From assembly GCF_011578045.1 (NCBI RefSeq), contig NZ_CP049801.1:2170001-2234000 (forward strand): a stretch of 64,000 nucleotides of DNA, given 5' to 3'. Positions within the stretch are counted from its first letter, which is position 1. Each line of letters starts with the position of its first letter. The notes below the pieces were generated by a model. It saw nothing but the letters and a program-made list of their open reading frames with translations. It searched no databases and was not told where the DNA came from. The stretch comes from Acinetobacter shaoyimingii (GTDB lineage: Bacteria > Pseudomonadota > Gammaproteobacteria > Pseudomonadales > Moraxellaceae). This document shows, in pieces, positions 27,501 through 36,910 of the stretch. The position numbers were made by a program, and so were the translations under genes.

Positions 27501-29986
27501 TAGAAACGCCCCTCAAATCCTAAAGTGCCATAAAATTGTTTTTCTCTTTCACCGTCATAAGGGTGTATGGACCAACCCACGCCATACTGTAATCCCCATA
27601 ACCGATTGATTTGCCATTTATGACGATACTGAAGATCTAAAACGGGCTTTGTACCGTAATCGGTTTGATGAAATGCACCTGCGCTCATTGAAAATTTTTG
27701 TATGAATGATTTTTCATAACGACGCCAAGTCAACCAGTCATGGCTAAGATTAACCTCTGCACTTAAACTGCGCTTCGGACTAAAATAACTGGTTTGATCC
27801 AAACTGTTATGACCAAAGTATGTACTCACACCAGCACGTGTTGTGTGATGTGCGCTTGAATAAACGTTTTGACTGTAATTGGCTGAAATTTCTTGTCTTA
27901 AATTACCATCTGTAATGTCAGTAATTTGGTAACCAAAACCCGCCTGACGTGATTCATTCTGCTTCCAGTTAATTCCCATGCCATAGGATTTACCTTTTTC
28001 ACCCAATTTAAGGGCTTGTAATGGAATAGCCGCCATCGAATTAAAATCTAAATTGTATTGCCAATGGTCATTTAAACGATGATCCCAATCGATGCGTACA
28101 CCTGTACGATCACTTCGATCTAGATCTTGAGACAAAAGAACAGTCGCTGATTTTCCTCGTTTTTCCCACTGAGCACCCACACTTAAACGCTGTTCACGAA
28201 TATCACCGGCACGATAATTACCTTCACGATTGCCATATTCTGCAATTGCACGATAGTGGTCTTTAATCCATGGGGAATTTATACGTGTTGTCGTTTCAAA
28301 ATCTCGCGTACCCTTTAAATTTTCAAGCACACGTTGTTGATCGGATTCACTCTTAGAAATTCTGGTTTGATGAGAAATCGTGGCGTGATTACGGTCATTT
28401 AATTCATTTAAACTTTTGGTGATGCTAGTGTCTGTTGGATAAAACAAATTTAAATTTTGAGTGTTATATCGCCAAGCTGCGATATCACCCAAAGCTTGTG
28501 CATTTTGCATACGGTTAATAAGTGTTGCTTTACTTTCTGGCTTTATGCCATTCAATCGACTTAATGTCCGTTCAGCTTGCAAGGGTTTTTCTCTCCAGCG
28601 CTGAGTCCGAGCAAGCAAATTGATGTATTCATCATTATTTGGAGCTTTTGCTACAATATCTGTAAGATTTTTCTCAGCCAAATTCATTCGATTTGAATAT
28701 GAATTTGCAGTTTCCTTCAAGCCAATATATTCAGCACGATCTGGATGAACGCGACGTTCCGCACCTTTAGCCTCACTATATTGATAGGTAGGTAAAAGTT
28801 TATCGATATCATTAACCAGCTGATTGGCTTCTTTATACTTTTCTTGCTCAATCAGGGAATAATACAAAGCAGTATAAAGTTTCATATCTGCATAATTTTT
28901 TTCTTTAAGCAAAGATTTATAGATCGTTTCAGCTTTTTGAGGTTGCTTTAAAGCCAAATATGAATCAGCAATTGCATTTCTCACAAATGCAGGCATTTTT
29001 TCAATGGGTGTATTTAAGGATTCAGCTAATTGGATGGCTTCGCTGTGTCGATCACGATAACTCAAAGCATAGATATAGTTATAATAAAACTTTAAATAAT
29101 ATGCAGATTCTGGTGTTAAGCTCTTTTGATACTCATGTGTAGACGCCAATATCGAATCCAACATGGTAAAACTTTCATTATCTGTTTCCCCTTGTTGTGA
29201 TAGATATTTTTGATTCTTAATGGCCTCATTAATTTTTTGAGAAAAATCACCTAAATAAGCTTCATTATAAAACTTACCATCAGGATCAATTGACTTGCGT
29301 TCTTGTACCAAAGACAACACTTGATTATAAGAACCATTTGCCATTAAGGCCAATAAATACTCATGTTGAACAGCAACAGAATCAGGTTGTAACGCAAATG
29401 CTTTTTGAATCGTTTCAAGACCTTCTATTTGCATATCTACCACTCGATATGCATAAGCCACTTGAACCTGTTGATCGATTGTCAGCTGATCCATTTTAAT
29501 TTTAGCAAGTTGTTGTATCGCCAATTTTTTCTGCATATTTTCAGCAAGTAAAACTGCCTTTAGGACATCAAGCTGTGTATCTGGCTGAACATGGATAAAA
29601 CCATCGACCAACATGAGTGCTGTATCAAATTGCTTTAAATCTCGAAAAGATTTGATGGTCGCCAATTGGGCATATTGAGGATAAGTTTGAAAATTGATCC
29701 TTTTCGCTAAGTCAAAATCATCAGAACTAAACTTATTCTGTTGTTTTGCAACCACAATATAGTCCGCGATAACTTTTTGGCTATTGGGAGAAATTTCCAA
29801 AAGTTTTTTAAGCGCAATTAAACCTTCATTAGCCTGGCCATTGCGCACATCCAAGACAGCTTGTTCACGTAAACGATCTATTTTCTCTTGATCAAAATAA
29901 TTTTCAGCCATAGAAAATTGTGTTGATAACAAAAACAAAAATATCGGGGTAGAATAATAAAAATGAGTCATAAATTTGGATTTCAT
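27500..29986 (-). CDS. pgaA: PgaA, outer-membrane PNAG export porin with TPR periplasmic domain
   Basis: An 828-residue outer-membrane secretin-like porin. The signal peptide ends at FSMAENYF. Residues about 35-520 form a TPR/alpha-helical superhelix that guides the polymer and binds PgaB, with many A-x-x-L-Y-x-x-L-L-type repeats. From about 540 the sequence becomes beta-barrel with alternating aromatic residues (RAIAEYGNREGNYRAG, WKQNESRQAGFGYQI) and ends in LGFEGRF, a typical outer-membrane C-terminal signature. It is the first gene of the operon, and its stop shares a base with the pgaB start. The promoter lies in the long upstream gap. Confidence 0.95.
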   Translation of the reverse strand: MKSKFMTHFYYSTPIFLFLLSTQFSMAENYFDQEKIDRLREQAVLDVRNGQANEGLIALKKLLEISPNSQKVIADYIVVAKQQNKFSSDDFDLAKRINFQTYPQYAQLATIKSFRDLKQFDTALMLVDGFIHVQPDTQLDVLKAVLLAENMQKKLAIQQLAKIKMDQLTIDQQVQVAYAYRVVDMQIEGLETIQKAFALQPDSVAVQHEYLLALMANGSYNQVLSLVQERKSIDPDGKFYNEAYLGDFSQKINEAIKNQKYLSQQGETDNESFTMLDSILASTHEYQKSLTPESAYYLKFYYNYIYALSYRDRHSEAIQLAESLNTPIEKMPAFVRNAIADSYLALKQPQKAETIYKSLLKEKNYADMKLYTALYYSLIEQEKYKEANQLVNDIDKLLPTYQYSEAKGAERRVHPDRAEYIGLKETANSYSNRMNLAEKNLTDIVAKAPNNDEYINLLARTQRWREKPLQAERTLSRLNGIKPESKATLINRMQNAQALGDIAAWRYNTQNLNLFYPTDTSITKSLNELNDRNHATISHQTRISKSESDQQRVLENLKGTRDFETTTRINSPWIKDHYRAIAEYGNREGNYRAGDIREQRLSVGAQWEKRGKSATVLLSQDLDRSDRTGVRIDWDHRLNDHWQYNLDFNSMAAIPLQALKLGEKGKSYGMGINWKQNESRQAGFGYQITDITDGNLRQEISANYSQNVYSSAHHTTRAGVSTYFGHNSLDQTSYFSPKRSLSAEVNLSHDWLTWRRYEKSFIQKFSMSAGAFHQTDYGTKPVLDLQYRHKWQINRLWGLQYGVGWSIHPYDGEREKQFYGTLGFEGRF

Positions 29987-31255
29987 TAGAGTTATATTTC
30001 AATTCGCTCGATGGTATAAATGAGGCTGTATTCTTGTTTTCAGGATATTATGCAAAATGTATCAACATTATCGTTAACTAATGTAATGATGTTTATGACA
30101 TTAAAAATCAAACAACGTACATATTTTCAAAGTATTAGAAAAGTTACACAGACGCTCAGGTAATAGCGGGGAAATTTCATGTACATTTAATGTTATGAGT
30201 TGTAAAAACTATTAAAATTCACATGGCAAAAATTCACTCAAAAATCTGATTTTTCGGGGCGAATACTAATATTGTTTTATGAGTAAACTGTGAACAGAAC
30301 GTGAGTATTCGTATAAAAAAAGATATTTTCTTACATCAATTTACAGAAAGAATTTCAAGAGAGAATTTCTAAATTCGAGACTTTTTTAGATTATTTTATA
30401 TTTTATTATTCATGTATTATTGATTAGATTAATTTCAAAAACTTCTAAGTAAAATAAGATTTAGCAACTTAATTTTCTTTAAAGTATTCATAATACAATC
30501 ATTAAAAAAATTGCAGTTATTTTCACTAAGATAGATCGATGATATAAATTAATTAAATCTCAATTATTTTGTTATCCATCTTATAAAATATAAAAAATTC
30601 ATTATGTTAAAAATTTAATGCTAAAATATACAAGCATCCGTTTTTGTTTTTCATTTCGTAGATTTAGATTCTGTTGCTCAATCCCCATCTTGAACGATCA
30701 ATAAAAAGAAAACATTTCCATCATGGTGTTTTATTTCATGTGAAATATAATGTTTTTACTTCAAAATAATTACAGGCTGATAGATGATTTTTTATTTAAA
30801 AAATCAATTACAATACTACAACGTTGTAACTTTACTGTTTTTTATTTAAATGTATCACCTATAAAATTCTTCACTTGGGTGTAATTTTCACTTCTTTTGT
30901 CTTGAATCTCCAATGCACCCTGTCCATCCTAAGTTTATAATTCATTCCAAAATAGTCATTCATGGCAATAGTAAAGGATGGATTTTAATCAAAAAAGTTA
31001 TTTTTCTTATGGGAATTTATTGCCGGCCACTGATTAAGGAAAAATGTTTGATCTGCATGAATGTAGCCAAAGCAAGTTCGTTATCCACTTTGAATCGATC
31101 TAACCCAACGAGACTATTCACAATATAAATAATCACATCAAATATAGAAATAAAGGGCGAAATTTACAAAAACAGAGCTTTCTATAGTCAAAATTAATTA
31201 TATAAAATAACGCTGTTAAAATTAGAAATAACGATAAGTTTCACCAAAGCTACTC
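29987..31255. other. Long AT-rich intergenic region upstream of pgaA, no convincing gene
   Basis: About 1.3 kb, markedly AT-richer than the flanks. It holds an 8-bp inverted repeat CGAATACT / AGTATTCG (30260-30267 and 30304-30311), many T/A runs, and short ORFs only. A plus-strand 71-codon frame at 30913-31128 has no recognisable feature. On the minus strand a GTG-initiated 34-codon frame (31121-31017) reads GLDRFKVDNELALATFMQ, which has protein-like composition and may be a gene relic. The pgaA promoter and its regulators must bind near 29990-30200, but I could not identify them. Confidence 0.5.
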
Positions 31256-31292
31256 AAAAAAAAGGAGCTCAGCTTTCGCTTAACTCCTTTTT
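31256..31292 (-). terminator. Terminator of ppsR
   Basis: AAAAAGGAG / CTCCTTTTT (31259-31267 and 31284-31292) with a small inner AGC/GCT pairing; on the minus strand the stem is followed by T's. It lies 30 bases beyond the ppsR stop. Confidence 0.75.
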
Positions 31293-31321
31293 CAATTAAA
31301 ACTCAATGACGTTAATCAAAT

Positions 31322-32158
31322 TTAACCAATACGACGTTTTAGTCCAGTCATTTGCAAGACACGAGTCGAGATTTCCTCAATCGACATTTCAGAAACATTC
31401 AGATATTTAATCCCTTCAGAAATATAAATCCCTTCAACTGCTCTGAGTTCCATTTGACACTGGCTAAAACTCGCATAACGACTGTTGGCTTTACGTTCTG
31501 AACGAATTGCAACAAGTCGCTCAGCATCGATCATCAACCCAAAAAGCTTTTGTTTGTGTGCCTTTAATACAGCAGGCAAACGATTATCATCCAAATCTTC
31601 TTCTGTGAGTGGGTAGTTCGCTACACGTATACCGAATTGTAAGGATAAATAAATAGAAGTTGGTGTTTTACCCGAACGAGATACCCCAATTAAGATCAAA
31701 TCTGCTTTATCGTAATGACGAGTACGCGCACCATCATCATTATCTAAGGCAAAATGTACCGCATCAATACGCGCTTTATACGACTCAGAATCTGTTACAG
31801 CATGGGTTTGTCCGACTAAAGTTGTAGGCGCAGTTACAAGCACCTCAGATAGCTTACTAATTAACCCTTCAAACACGTCTAAATTGACTGCATTTGCGGT
31901 ATTAATAATGTCACGAACCAATGGATCTACCAGTGTATCGAACACCAAAGGAAGCTGCCCGTCTTTCTCAGCGCGTCTATTAATTTCCTCTACAACCGTT
32001 GTGGCAGCTTCTTCTGAGGTAATATAGGGAATAATATGAATGTCAAAATCTACATGCGGAAATTGTGCTAATAAGGAGTGACCTAATGTTTCAGCGGTAA
32101 TCGCTGTTCCATCAGAAATAAAAAAAACACTTCTTTTAATTTCTTTACTTTCTGACAT
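31322..32158 (-). CDS. ppsR: PpsR, phosphoenolpyruvate synthase regulatory protein (kinase/pyrophosphorylase)
   Basis: Bifunctional DUF299 enzyme that inactivates PEP synthase by ADP-dependent threonine phosphorylation and reactivates it by phosphate-dependent pyrophosphorolysis. About 278 residues. The N-terminal FFISDGTAITAETLGHSLL and the P-loop-like VSRSGKTPTSIYLSLQ are diagnostic, and YPLTEEDL follows. It is divergent from its target ppsA across 154 bases. The frame reaches a TTG at 32173, but the ATG at 32158 has AGGAG eight bases upstream and is preferred. Confidence 0.95.
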   Translation of the reverse strand: MSESKEIKRSVFFISDGTAITAETLGHSLLAQFPHVDFDIHIIPYITSEEAATTVVEEINRRAEKDGQLPLVFDTLVDPLVRDIINTANAVNLDVFEGLISKLSEVLVTAPTTLVGQTHAVTDSESYKARIDAVHFALDNDDGARTRHYDKADLILIGVSRSGKTPTSIYLSLQFGIRVANYPLTEEDLDDNRLPAVLKAHKQKLFGLMIDAERLVAIRSERKANSRYASFSQCQMELRAVEGIYISEGIKYLNVSEMSIEEISTRVLQMTGLKRRIG

Positions 32159-32191
32159 TAAAATACTCCTCAATTATTTGTCTAAGTGCGA

Positions 32192-32259
32192 TATAATCTT
32201 TATAGTAAACCGATCTTACATGACTGTCGCTCAGTAATCCCATTTTACTGGGCTTTTTG
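32192..32259 (+). promoter_or_regulatory. ppsA leader: -10 element followed by a terminator-like hairpin
   Basis: TATAAT at 32192-32197 is a plausible plus-strand -10 box (no clear -35). About 30 bases on, GCTCAGTAA (32229-32237) pairs with TTACTGGGC (32245-32253) around a seven-base loop, giving nine pairs with one G-U, and is followed by TTTTT (32254-32258). This has the form of an intrinsic terminator 54 bases before the ppsA start codon. A five-codon frame ATG ACT GTC GCT CAG TAA (32220-32237) ends inside the left arm, but it lacks a ribosome-binding site. An attenuation role is inference. Confidence 0.5.
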
Positions 32260-32312
32260 TAATAATTTCATGCCAAGATAGTGATTAATACTGCAAAAGT
32301 GGAGTAACAACT

Positions 32313-34691
32313 TTGGAAGCACGCGTAATCGGTCTGGAAAAACTAGGAAAACACGACGTTGAGATCGTGGGTGGCAAAAACTCTTCACTTGGTGAAATGA
32401 TCAGTCATTTAGCTAATGCTGGCGTATCAGTACCAGGTGGATTTGCAACAACTGCTACTGCATATCGTGAATTCCTTGAGCAAAGCGGATTAAACGCTAA
32501 AATTTCAGCTGAATTAAAACAACTTAATGTTGATGATGTAAATGCGCTTGCTGAAACTGGTGCAAAAATTCGTAAGTGGATTGTAGACACCCCGCTTACG
32601 CCAGCTTTAGAGAAAGAAGTTCGTGAAGCATTTATTGCACTCTCTAGCGGCAACCACGACATTGCGGTTGCCGTTCGTTCATCTGCGACTGCAGAAGATT
32701 TACCAGATGCTTCATTTGCAGGTCAGCAAGAAACGTTCTTAAACATTCGCGGTATTGATAACGTTCTTATCGCAATTAAAGAAGTTTTTGCTTCACTTTA
32801 TAATGACCGTGCTATTGCATACCGTGTACACCAAAACTTTGACCATGACATCGTTGCATTATCTGCAGGTGTTCAACGTATGGTTCGCTCTGAAACGGGC
32901 GCTTCAGGTGTAATGTTCACACTTGATACTGAGTCTGGTTTCCGTGATGTAGTATTTGTTACAGCATCTTATGGTTTGGGTGAAATGGTTGTTCAAGGTG
33001 CAGTAAACCCTGACGAATTCTACCTATCTAAACCTTTATTAAATGCTGGCAAGCACTCAGTATTACGTCGTAATCTTGGTTCTAAACACCAAAAAATGAT
33101 TTATGGCGATGAAGGCACTACAGGTAAGTCTGTCGTTGTCGTTGATGTTGAAAAACAAGATCGTCAACAATTTGCTTTGAATGACCAAGAACTTCAAGAA
33201 CTCGCACGCCAAGCTTTAATCATTGAAAACCACTATGGTTCTCCGATGGATATCGAATGGGCTAAAGATGGTGATGATGGTCAAATCTATATCGTTCAAG
33301 CTCGTCCAGAAACTGTAAAAAGTCGTGAAAATGTCGGCACAATGGAACGTTACCTATTAAAGCAAAAAGGTACGGTTCTGTGTGAAGGTCGTTCAATCGG
33401 TCAACGTATTGGCTCTGGTAAAGTTCGTATCGTTTCTTCTATCAAAGAAATGGACAAAGTACAAGACGGTGATGTACTCGTATCTGACATGACTGACCCA
33501 GACTGGGAACCAGTAATGAAACGTGCTGCCGCTATTGTCACGAATCGTGGTGGTCGTACGTGTCACGCAGCAATTATCGCTCGTGAATTGGGTGTTCCAG
33601 CGATTGTGGGTTGTGGTAATGCAACTGAAGTGCTTGTAGATGGTCAAGAAGTGACTGTTTCATGTGCTGAGGGTGACACTGGCTTCATTTATGAAGGTGC
33701 GTTAGATTTCGAAATTCAACGCAACTCGATTGAATCAATGCCTGCGCTACCGTTCAAGATTATGATGAACGTGGGTAACCCTGACCGTGCATTTGACTTT
33801 GCGCAAATTCCAAACGAAGGTATTGGTCTTGCGCGTTTAGAATTCATTATCAACCGTATGATTGGCGTGCATCCTAAAGCATTACTTAACATTGAAAGCT
33901 TGCCACGTGAAACACGTGCTGCTGTGATGACACGTACTGCAGGTTATGCATCTCCAATCGAATTCTATGTCGAAAAATTGGTTGAAGGTATTTCTACCCT
34001 TGCTGCAGCATTTGCTGACAAACCTGTGATTGTGCGTATGTCTGACTTTAAGTCAAACGAATATGCAAACTTGATCGGTGGTAAGTTATACGAGCCAGAA
34101 GAAGAAAACCCAATGCTTGGTTTCCGTGGTGCAAGTCGCTACGTATCAGACAACTTCCGTGACTGCTTTGAACTTGAATGCCGCGCATTGAAGAAAGCAC
34201 GTGACGAAATGGGTCTGACCAACATTCAAATCATGATTCCATTCGTACGTACTGTAAATGAAGCGAAGCGTGTTATTGAACTGTTGGCTCAAAACGGTCT
34301 TAAACGTGGTGAGAACGGCCTTAAAGTCATTATGATGTGCGAATTACCAACCAATGCTCTATTGGCTGAACAATTCCTTGAGCACTTCGATGGCTTCTCA
34401 ATTGGTTCAAACGACTTAACTCAGTTAACGCTTGGACTTGACCGTGACTCAGGTATCGTTTCTCACTTGTTTGATGAACGTGACCCTGCAGTGAAGGCAC
34501 TCCTTTCTATGGCAATTCAAGCATGCCGTAAAGCAGGCAAATATGTCGGCATTTGTGGTCAAGGTCCTTCAGATCATCCTGATCTAGCACAATGGCTTAT
34601 GGAACAAGGTATTGAATCAGTATCTTTAAATCCAGACTCTGTTTTAGATACTTGGTTCTTCCTTGCAGAAGAAAAGACTAAACAAGTTTAA
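32313..34691 (+). CDS. ppsA: Phosphoenolpyruvate synthase (TTG start)
   Basis: Converts pyruvate and ATP to PEP, AMP and phosphate; the entry step of gluconeogenesis. At 792 residues it is full length. Order seen: ATP-grasp-like N-terminal domain ([34 protein letters not shown]), the swivelling phosphohistidine domain with [19 protein letters not shown] (catalytic His-418), and the PEP/pyruvate-binding TIM barrel ([41 protein letters not shown] and the Cys in [11 protein letters not shown]). The start is TTG: GGAG lies eight bases upstream, and no ATG occurs before the conserved GGKN segment. It is divergent from its regulator ppsR and followed by a strong terminator. Confidence 0.97.
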   Translation: MEARVIGLEKLGKHDVEIVGGKNSSLGEMISHLANAGVSVPGGFATTATAYREFLEQSGLNAKISAELKQLNVDDVNALAETGAKIRKWIVDTPLTPALEKEVREAFIALSSGNHDIAVAVRSSATAEDLPDASFAGQQETFLNIRGIDNVLIAIKEVFASLYNDRAIAYRVHQNFDHDIVALSAGVQRMVRSETGASGVMFTLDTESGFRDVVFVTASYGLGEMVVQGAVNPDEFYLSKPLLNAGKHSVLRRNLGSKHQKMIYGDEGTTGKSVVVVDVEKQDRQQFALNDQELQELARQALIIENHYGSPMDIEWAKDGDDGQIYIVQARPETVKSRENVGTMERYLLKQKGTVLCEGRSIGQRIGSGKVRIVSSIKEMDKVQDGDVLVSDMTDPDWEPVMKRAAAIVTNRGGRTCHAAIIARELGVPAIVGCGNATEVLVDGQEVTVSCAEGDTGFIYEGALDFEIQRNSIESMPALPFKIMMNVGNPDRAFDFAQIPNEGIGLARLEFIINRMIGVHPKALLNIESLPRETRAAVMTRTAGYASPIEFYVEKLVEGISTLAAAFADKPVIVRMSDFKSNEYANLIGGKLYEPEEENPMLGFRGASRYVSDNFRDCFELECRALKKARDEMGLTNIQIMIPFVRTVNEAKRVIELLAQNGLKRGENGLKVIMMCELPTNALLAEQFLEHFDGFSIGSNDLTQLTLGLDRDSGIVSHLFDERDPAVKALLSMAIQACRKAGKYVGICGQGPSDHPDLAQWLMEQGIESVSLNPDSVLDTWFFLAEEKTKQV

Positions 34692-34702
34692 GAAAACATG
34701 TT

Positions 34703-34733
34703 AAAAAAAGACCCTTCATGGGTCTTTTTTTTT
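34703..34733 (+). terminator. Terminator of ppsA
   Basis: AAAAAGACCC-TTCAT-GGGTCTTTTT hairpin with a long T-run. Confidence 0.92.
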
Positions 34734-34772
34734 ACCCATCACTTTTTTGATTAAGTTTGAGATTTTAGTTTT

Positions 34773-35576
34773 ATGCAAATTTACCTGGCGAGAAATAATC
34801 AACAAGCTGGTCCATATGACCTAGAGCAACTCAATCAAATGCTAGCGAGCCAACAAGTGCTGCTCACAGATTTAGTATGGCATCAAGGCATGCAAGAGTG
34901 GAAAGCTTTAGGTGAGCTCACACAAGGCCAACTTTATTACCAGCCTAAGCTTTCTACCTCATCAGAAGAAAACAACGCAGAGACTCAATCAGGGGCAGTA
35001 ACGAGCACCTATCAAAATCCTTCTATCCAAAATATTAGTGTTGAGAAAAAACAGCAAAAAGTTGAATTAGCTTCTATCGGATCACGATTTTTAGCGAAAT
35101 TGATTGACCTTGCGCTATGGCTTCCAGCAACCTACTTGCTAACTGCTTTTTTTACCCCAGAACAAGAAATAAAATTCACCCAATTAAATGAGCAATTTAC
35201 TCAAACGATTTTAAATCAAACGGGCAACACAGCTTTAGCAGAACAACTGCAAAATCAAATTTTACAACTCATTCCACAGCAAGCTATTTTTGCAGCCCTT
35301 GCTTATTTACTGATTATGCTCGGTGTTCAAGCATTCTTTATTGCAAAATCAGGACAAAGCATTGGGAAAAAAATTGTCAAAATTCGCATTGTAGATGCCA
35401 CAAATAATCAACAAGTCAGTTTATTTCGTGCGTTCACTATTCGTTCAGTGGTCTTTGTTTTTTTCAATCTAATCCTCGCCCCCTTCCTTAGTATAATTGA
35501 CTTTTTATTTATTTTAGGTGCGAAAAGACAAACTTTGCACGATAGATTGGCAAAAACAATCGTGATTAAAAACTGA
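34773..35576 (+). CDS. GYF_2/RDD-family membrane protein
   Basis: A 267-residue protein in two parts. Residues 1-60 form a GYF_2 (DUF4339) domain (YLARNNQQAGPYDLEQLNQ, then DLVWHQGMQEWKALGEL). After a Gln/Ser-rich linker comes an RDD domain with about three transmembrane helices: GSRFLAKLIDLALWL (the R and D of the family), then FIAKSGQSIGKKIVKIRIVD and LHDRLAKTIVI at the end. RDD proteins are inner-membrane and proposed transporters or sensors; no defined role is known for this combination. It sits alone between ppsA and cyoA, with a hairpin after it. Confidence 0.85.
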   Translation: MQIYLARNNQQAGPYDLEQLNQMLASQQVLLTDLVWHQGMQEWKALGELTQGQLYYQPKLSTSSEENNAETQSGAVTSTYQNPSIQNISVEKKQQKVELASIGSRFLAKLIDLALWLPATYLLTAFFTPEQEIKFTQLNEQFTQTILNQTGNTALAEQLQNQILQLIPQQAIFAALAYLLIMLGVQAFFIAKSGQSIGKKIVKIRIVDATNNQQVSLFRAFTIRSVVFVFFNLILAPFLSIIDFLFILGAKRQTLHDRLAKTIVIKN

Positions 35577-35585
35577 TTTTTACAT

Positions 35586-35611
35586 TTAAGAGGAGCCAAA
35601 TCTCCTCTTTC
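35586..35611 (+). terminator. Weak terminator hairpin after the RDD gene
   Basis: An 8-bp stem AAGAGGAG / CTCCTCTT (35588-35595 and 35602-35609) followed by only a few T. It lies 11 bases beyond the stop. Confidence 0.55.
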
Positions 35612-35758
35612 AAAATACTGATTTCAAACAATTAAGCTACACTTCTACAACAAATTCCGACCAAAAAAATAGGGTATAGCCGCCCCAATTGTTCCCATTT
35701 TATGTATAGCTAAGTTAACGTTTATAGGGCATAATGCCCTACAACGTAGCGGTGTCTG

Positions 35759-35801
35759 ATGATTGAGAAAGAAGTTTGTAACAAACTTAGTTTTCAATCA
35801 T
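35759..35801 (+). promoter_or_regulatory. Long hairpin in the cyoA leader
   Basis: Eleven pairs (ATGATTGAGAA with TTTTCAATCAT, one G-U), then an AG/AG two-by-two internal loop that could form tandem G-A pairs, then seven pairs (AAGTTTG / CAAACTT) around the loop TAA. It ends 65 bases before the cyoA start codon. No T-tract follows, so it is not a terminator. If the cyo transcript starts upstream it would be a prominent 5' UTR structure, possibly a protein-binding or stability element. A small palindrome around 35726-35740 (AGGGCATAATGCCCT) precedes it. Confidence 0.5.
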
Positions 35802-35866
35802 GTGACACTTTATATCGCTATCCCATAGTTAATTTAGGGAATGGGACTCTTCACCGAGGTTGTAAA

Positions 35867-36907
35867 ATGAGACAAACGATTTTAGCTGTATTGTCTTTAT
35901 CAACGCTTGCTGCGCTCTTAACTGGGTGTGGTGGTGATTTAGTACTTCTAAACTCAAAAGGTCCAGTCGCAGAAGGTCAAAGCAACCTAATGATGACTGC
36001 GATTTACCTCATGTTGTTGGTGGTTATTCCATCAGCACTTATGGCATTGTGGTTTGGTTGGAAATATCGCGCGTCAAATAAAGATGCAGACTATAAACCA
36101 ACATGGGCACACTCTACTACGATTGAGATCGTGGTTTGGGGTATTCCTGTAATTATTATTGGTATTCTTGCATGGTTAACTTGGTGGGGTTCCCACAAGT
36201 ATGACCCTTACCGCCCTCTAGAGAGCGATAAAGCACCTTTAACCGTTCAAGTTATTGCTGAACAGTTCAAATGGATCTTCATCTATCCAGAGCAAGAAAT
36301 TGCGACAGTTAACGAAGTTCGTTTCCCAGAGAAAACGCCTGTTAACTTCAAGATCACTTCTAACTTTACAATGAACTCATTCTTCATTCCTAAGTTAGCT
36401 GGTCAAGTGTATGCAATGGCTGGTATGCAAACCCAACTTCATATGCTTTCTAATGAAGAAGGCGTATACCGTGGTTTCTCATCAAACTACTCAGGTTACG
36501 GTTTCTCACAAATGCACTTCTTAGCTCACGCTGTAAGTGAAGCTAACTTTGCTGAATGGGTATCTGCTGTTAAAGCTGGTAACGGTACTTCAGTAAATCC
36601 AGAAGCAATTCAAAAAGGCACTTTAGACAAAGTTGAATTTGCATCACTTCGTGATGGTGGTCGTTCTAAACACCAAATTGAAGCAATGATTGCAAATGCG
36701 ACTACTCCTGAAGAAAAGGCAAAAGCTGAAGCAATGAAGCCATACCCTACCAAGCCACATCCTGTGACTTATTATTCTTCAGTAGAACCGAAGTTATTTG
36801 AATCTGTGATCAACAAATACATGAGTAATTTCAACAATGCTGATACTAAAGCAGCTGTTGCTCAAGCTCATGCAGATCATGCGAATGCAGCTTCTGTAGA
36901 GGAATAA
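35867..36907 (+). CDS. cyoA: CyoA, cytochrome bo3 ubiquinol oxidase subunit II
   Basis: A 346-residue lipoprotein subunit of the quinol oxidase. The signal peptide carries a lipobox in LAALLTGCGG. Two transmembrane helices follow, and then a cupredoxin-like periplasmic domain in which the copper ligands of cytochrome c oxidases are absent, as expected for quinol oxidases. The conserved IVVWGIPVIIIG, QFKWIFIYPEQ and SNYSGYGFSQMHF segments are visible. The frame is open 36 codons further upstream (35759), but that ATG is part of a leader hairpin and the extra residues do not look like a signal peptide. ATG at 35867 has GAGG about seven bases upstream. First gene of cyoABCDE. Confidence 0.95.
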   Translation: MRQTILAVLSLSTLAALLTGCGGDLVLLNSKGPVAEGQSNLMMTAIYLMLLVVIPSALMALWFGWKYRASNKDADYKPTWAHSTTIEIVVWGIPVIIIGILAWLTWWGSHKYDPYRPLESDKAPLTVQVIAEQFKWIFIYPEQEIATVNEVRFPEKTPVNFKITSNFTMNSFFIPKLAGQVYAMAGMQTQLHMLSNEEGVYRGFSSNYSGYGFSQMHFLAHAVSEANFAEWVSAVKAGNGTSVNPEAIQKGTLDKVEFASLRDGGRSKHQIEAMIANATTPEEKAKAEAMKPYPTKPHPVTYYSSVEPKLFESVINKYMSNFNNADTKAAVAQAHADHANAASVEE

Positions 36908-36910
36908 GAC

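Noticed and set aside
30913..31128. 71-codon plus-strand ORF in the pgaA upstream gap
   Set aside because: No ribosome-binding site, no domain and biased AT-driven composition; it lies antisense to a more protein-like short frame. Treated as chance.
35759..35866. N-terminal extension of CyoA by 36 codons
   Set aside because: The upstream ATG lies in a leader hairpin, the added residues are not a signal peptide, and the internal ATG has a ribosome site and starts a proper lipoprotein signal.
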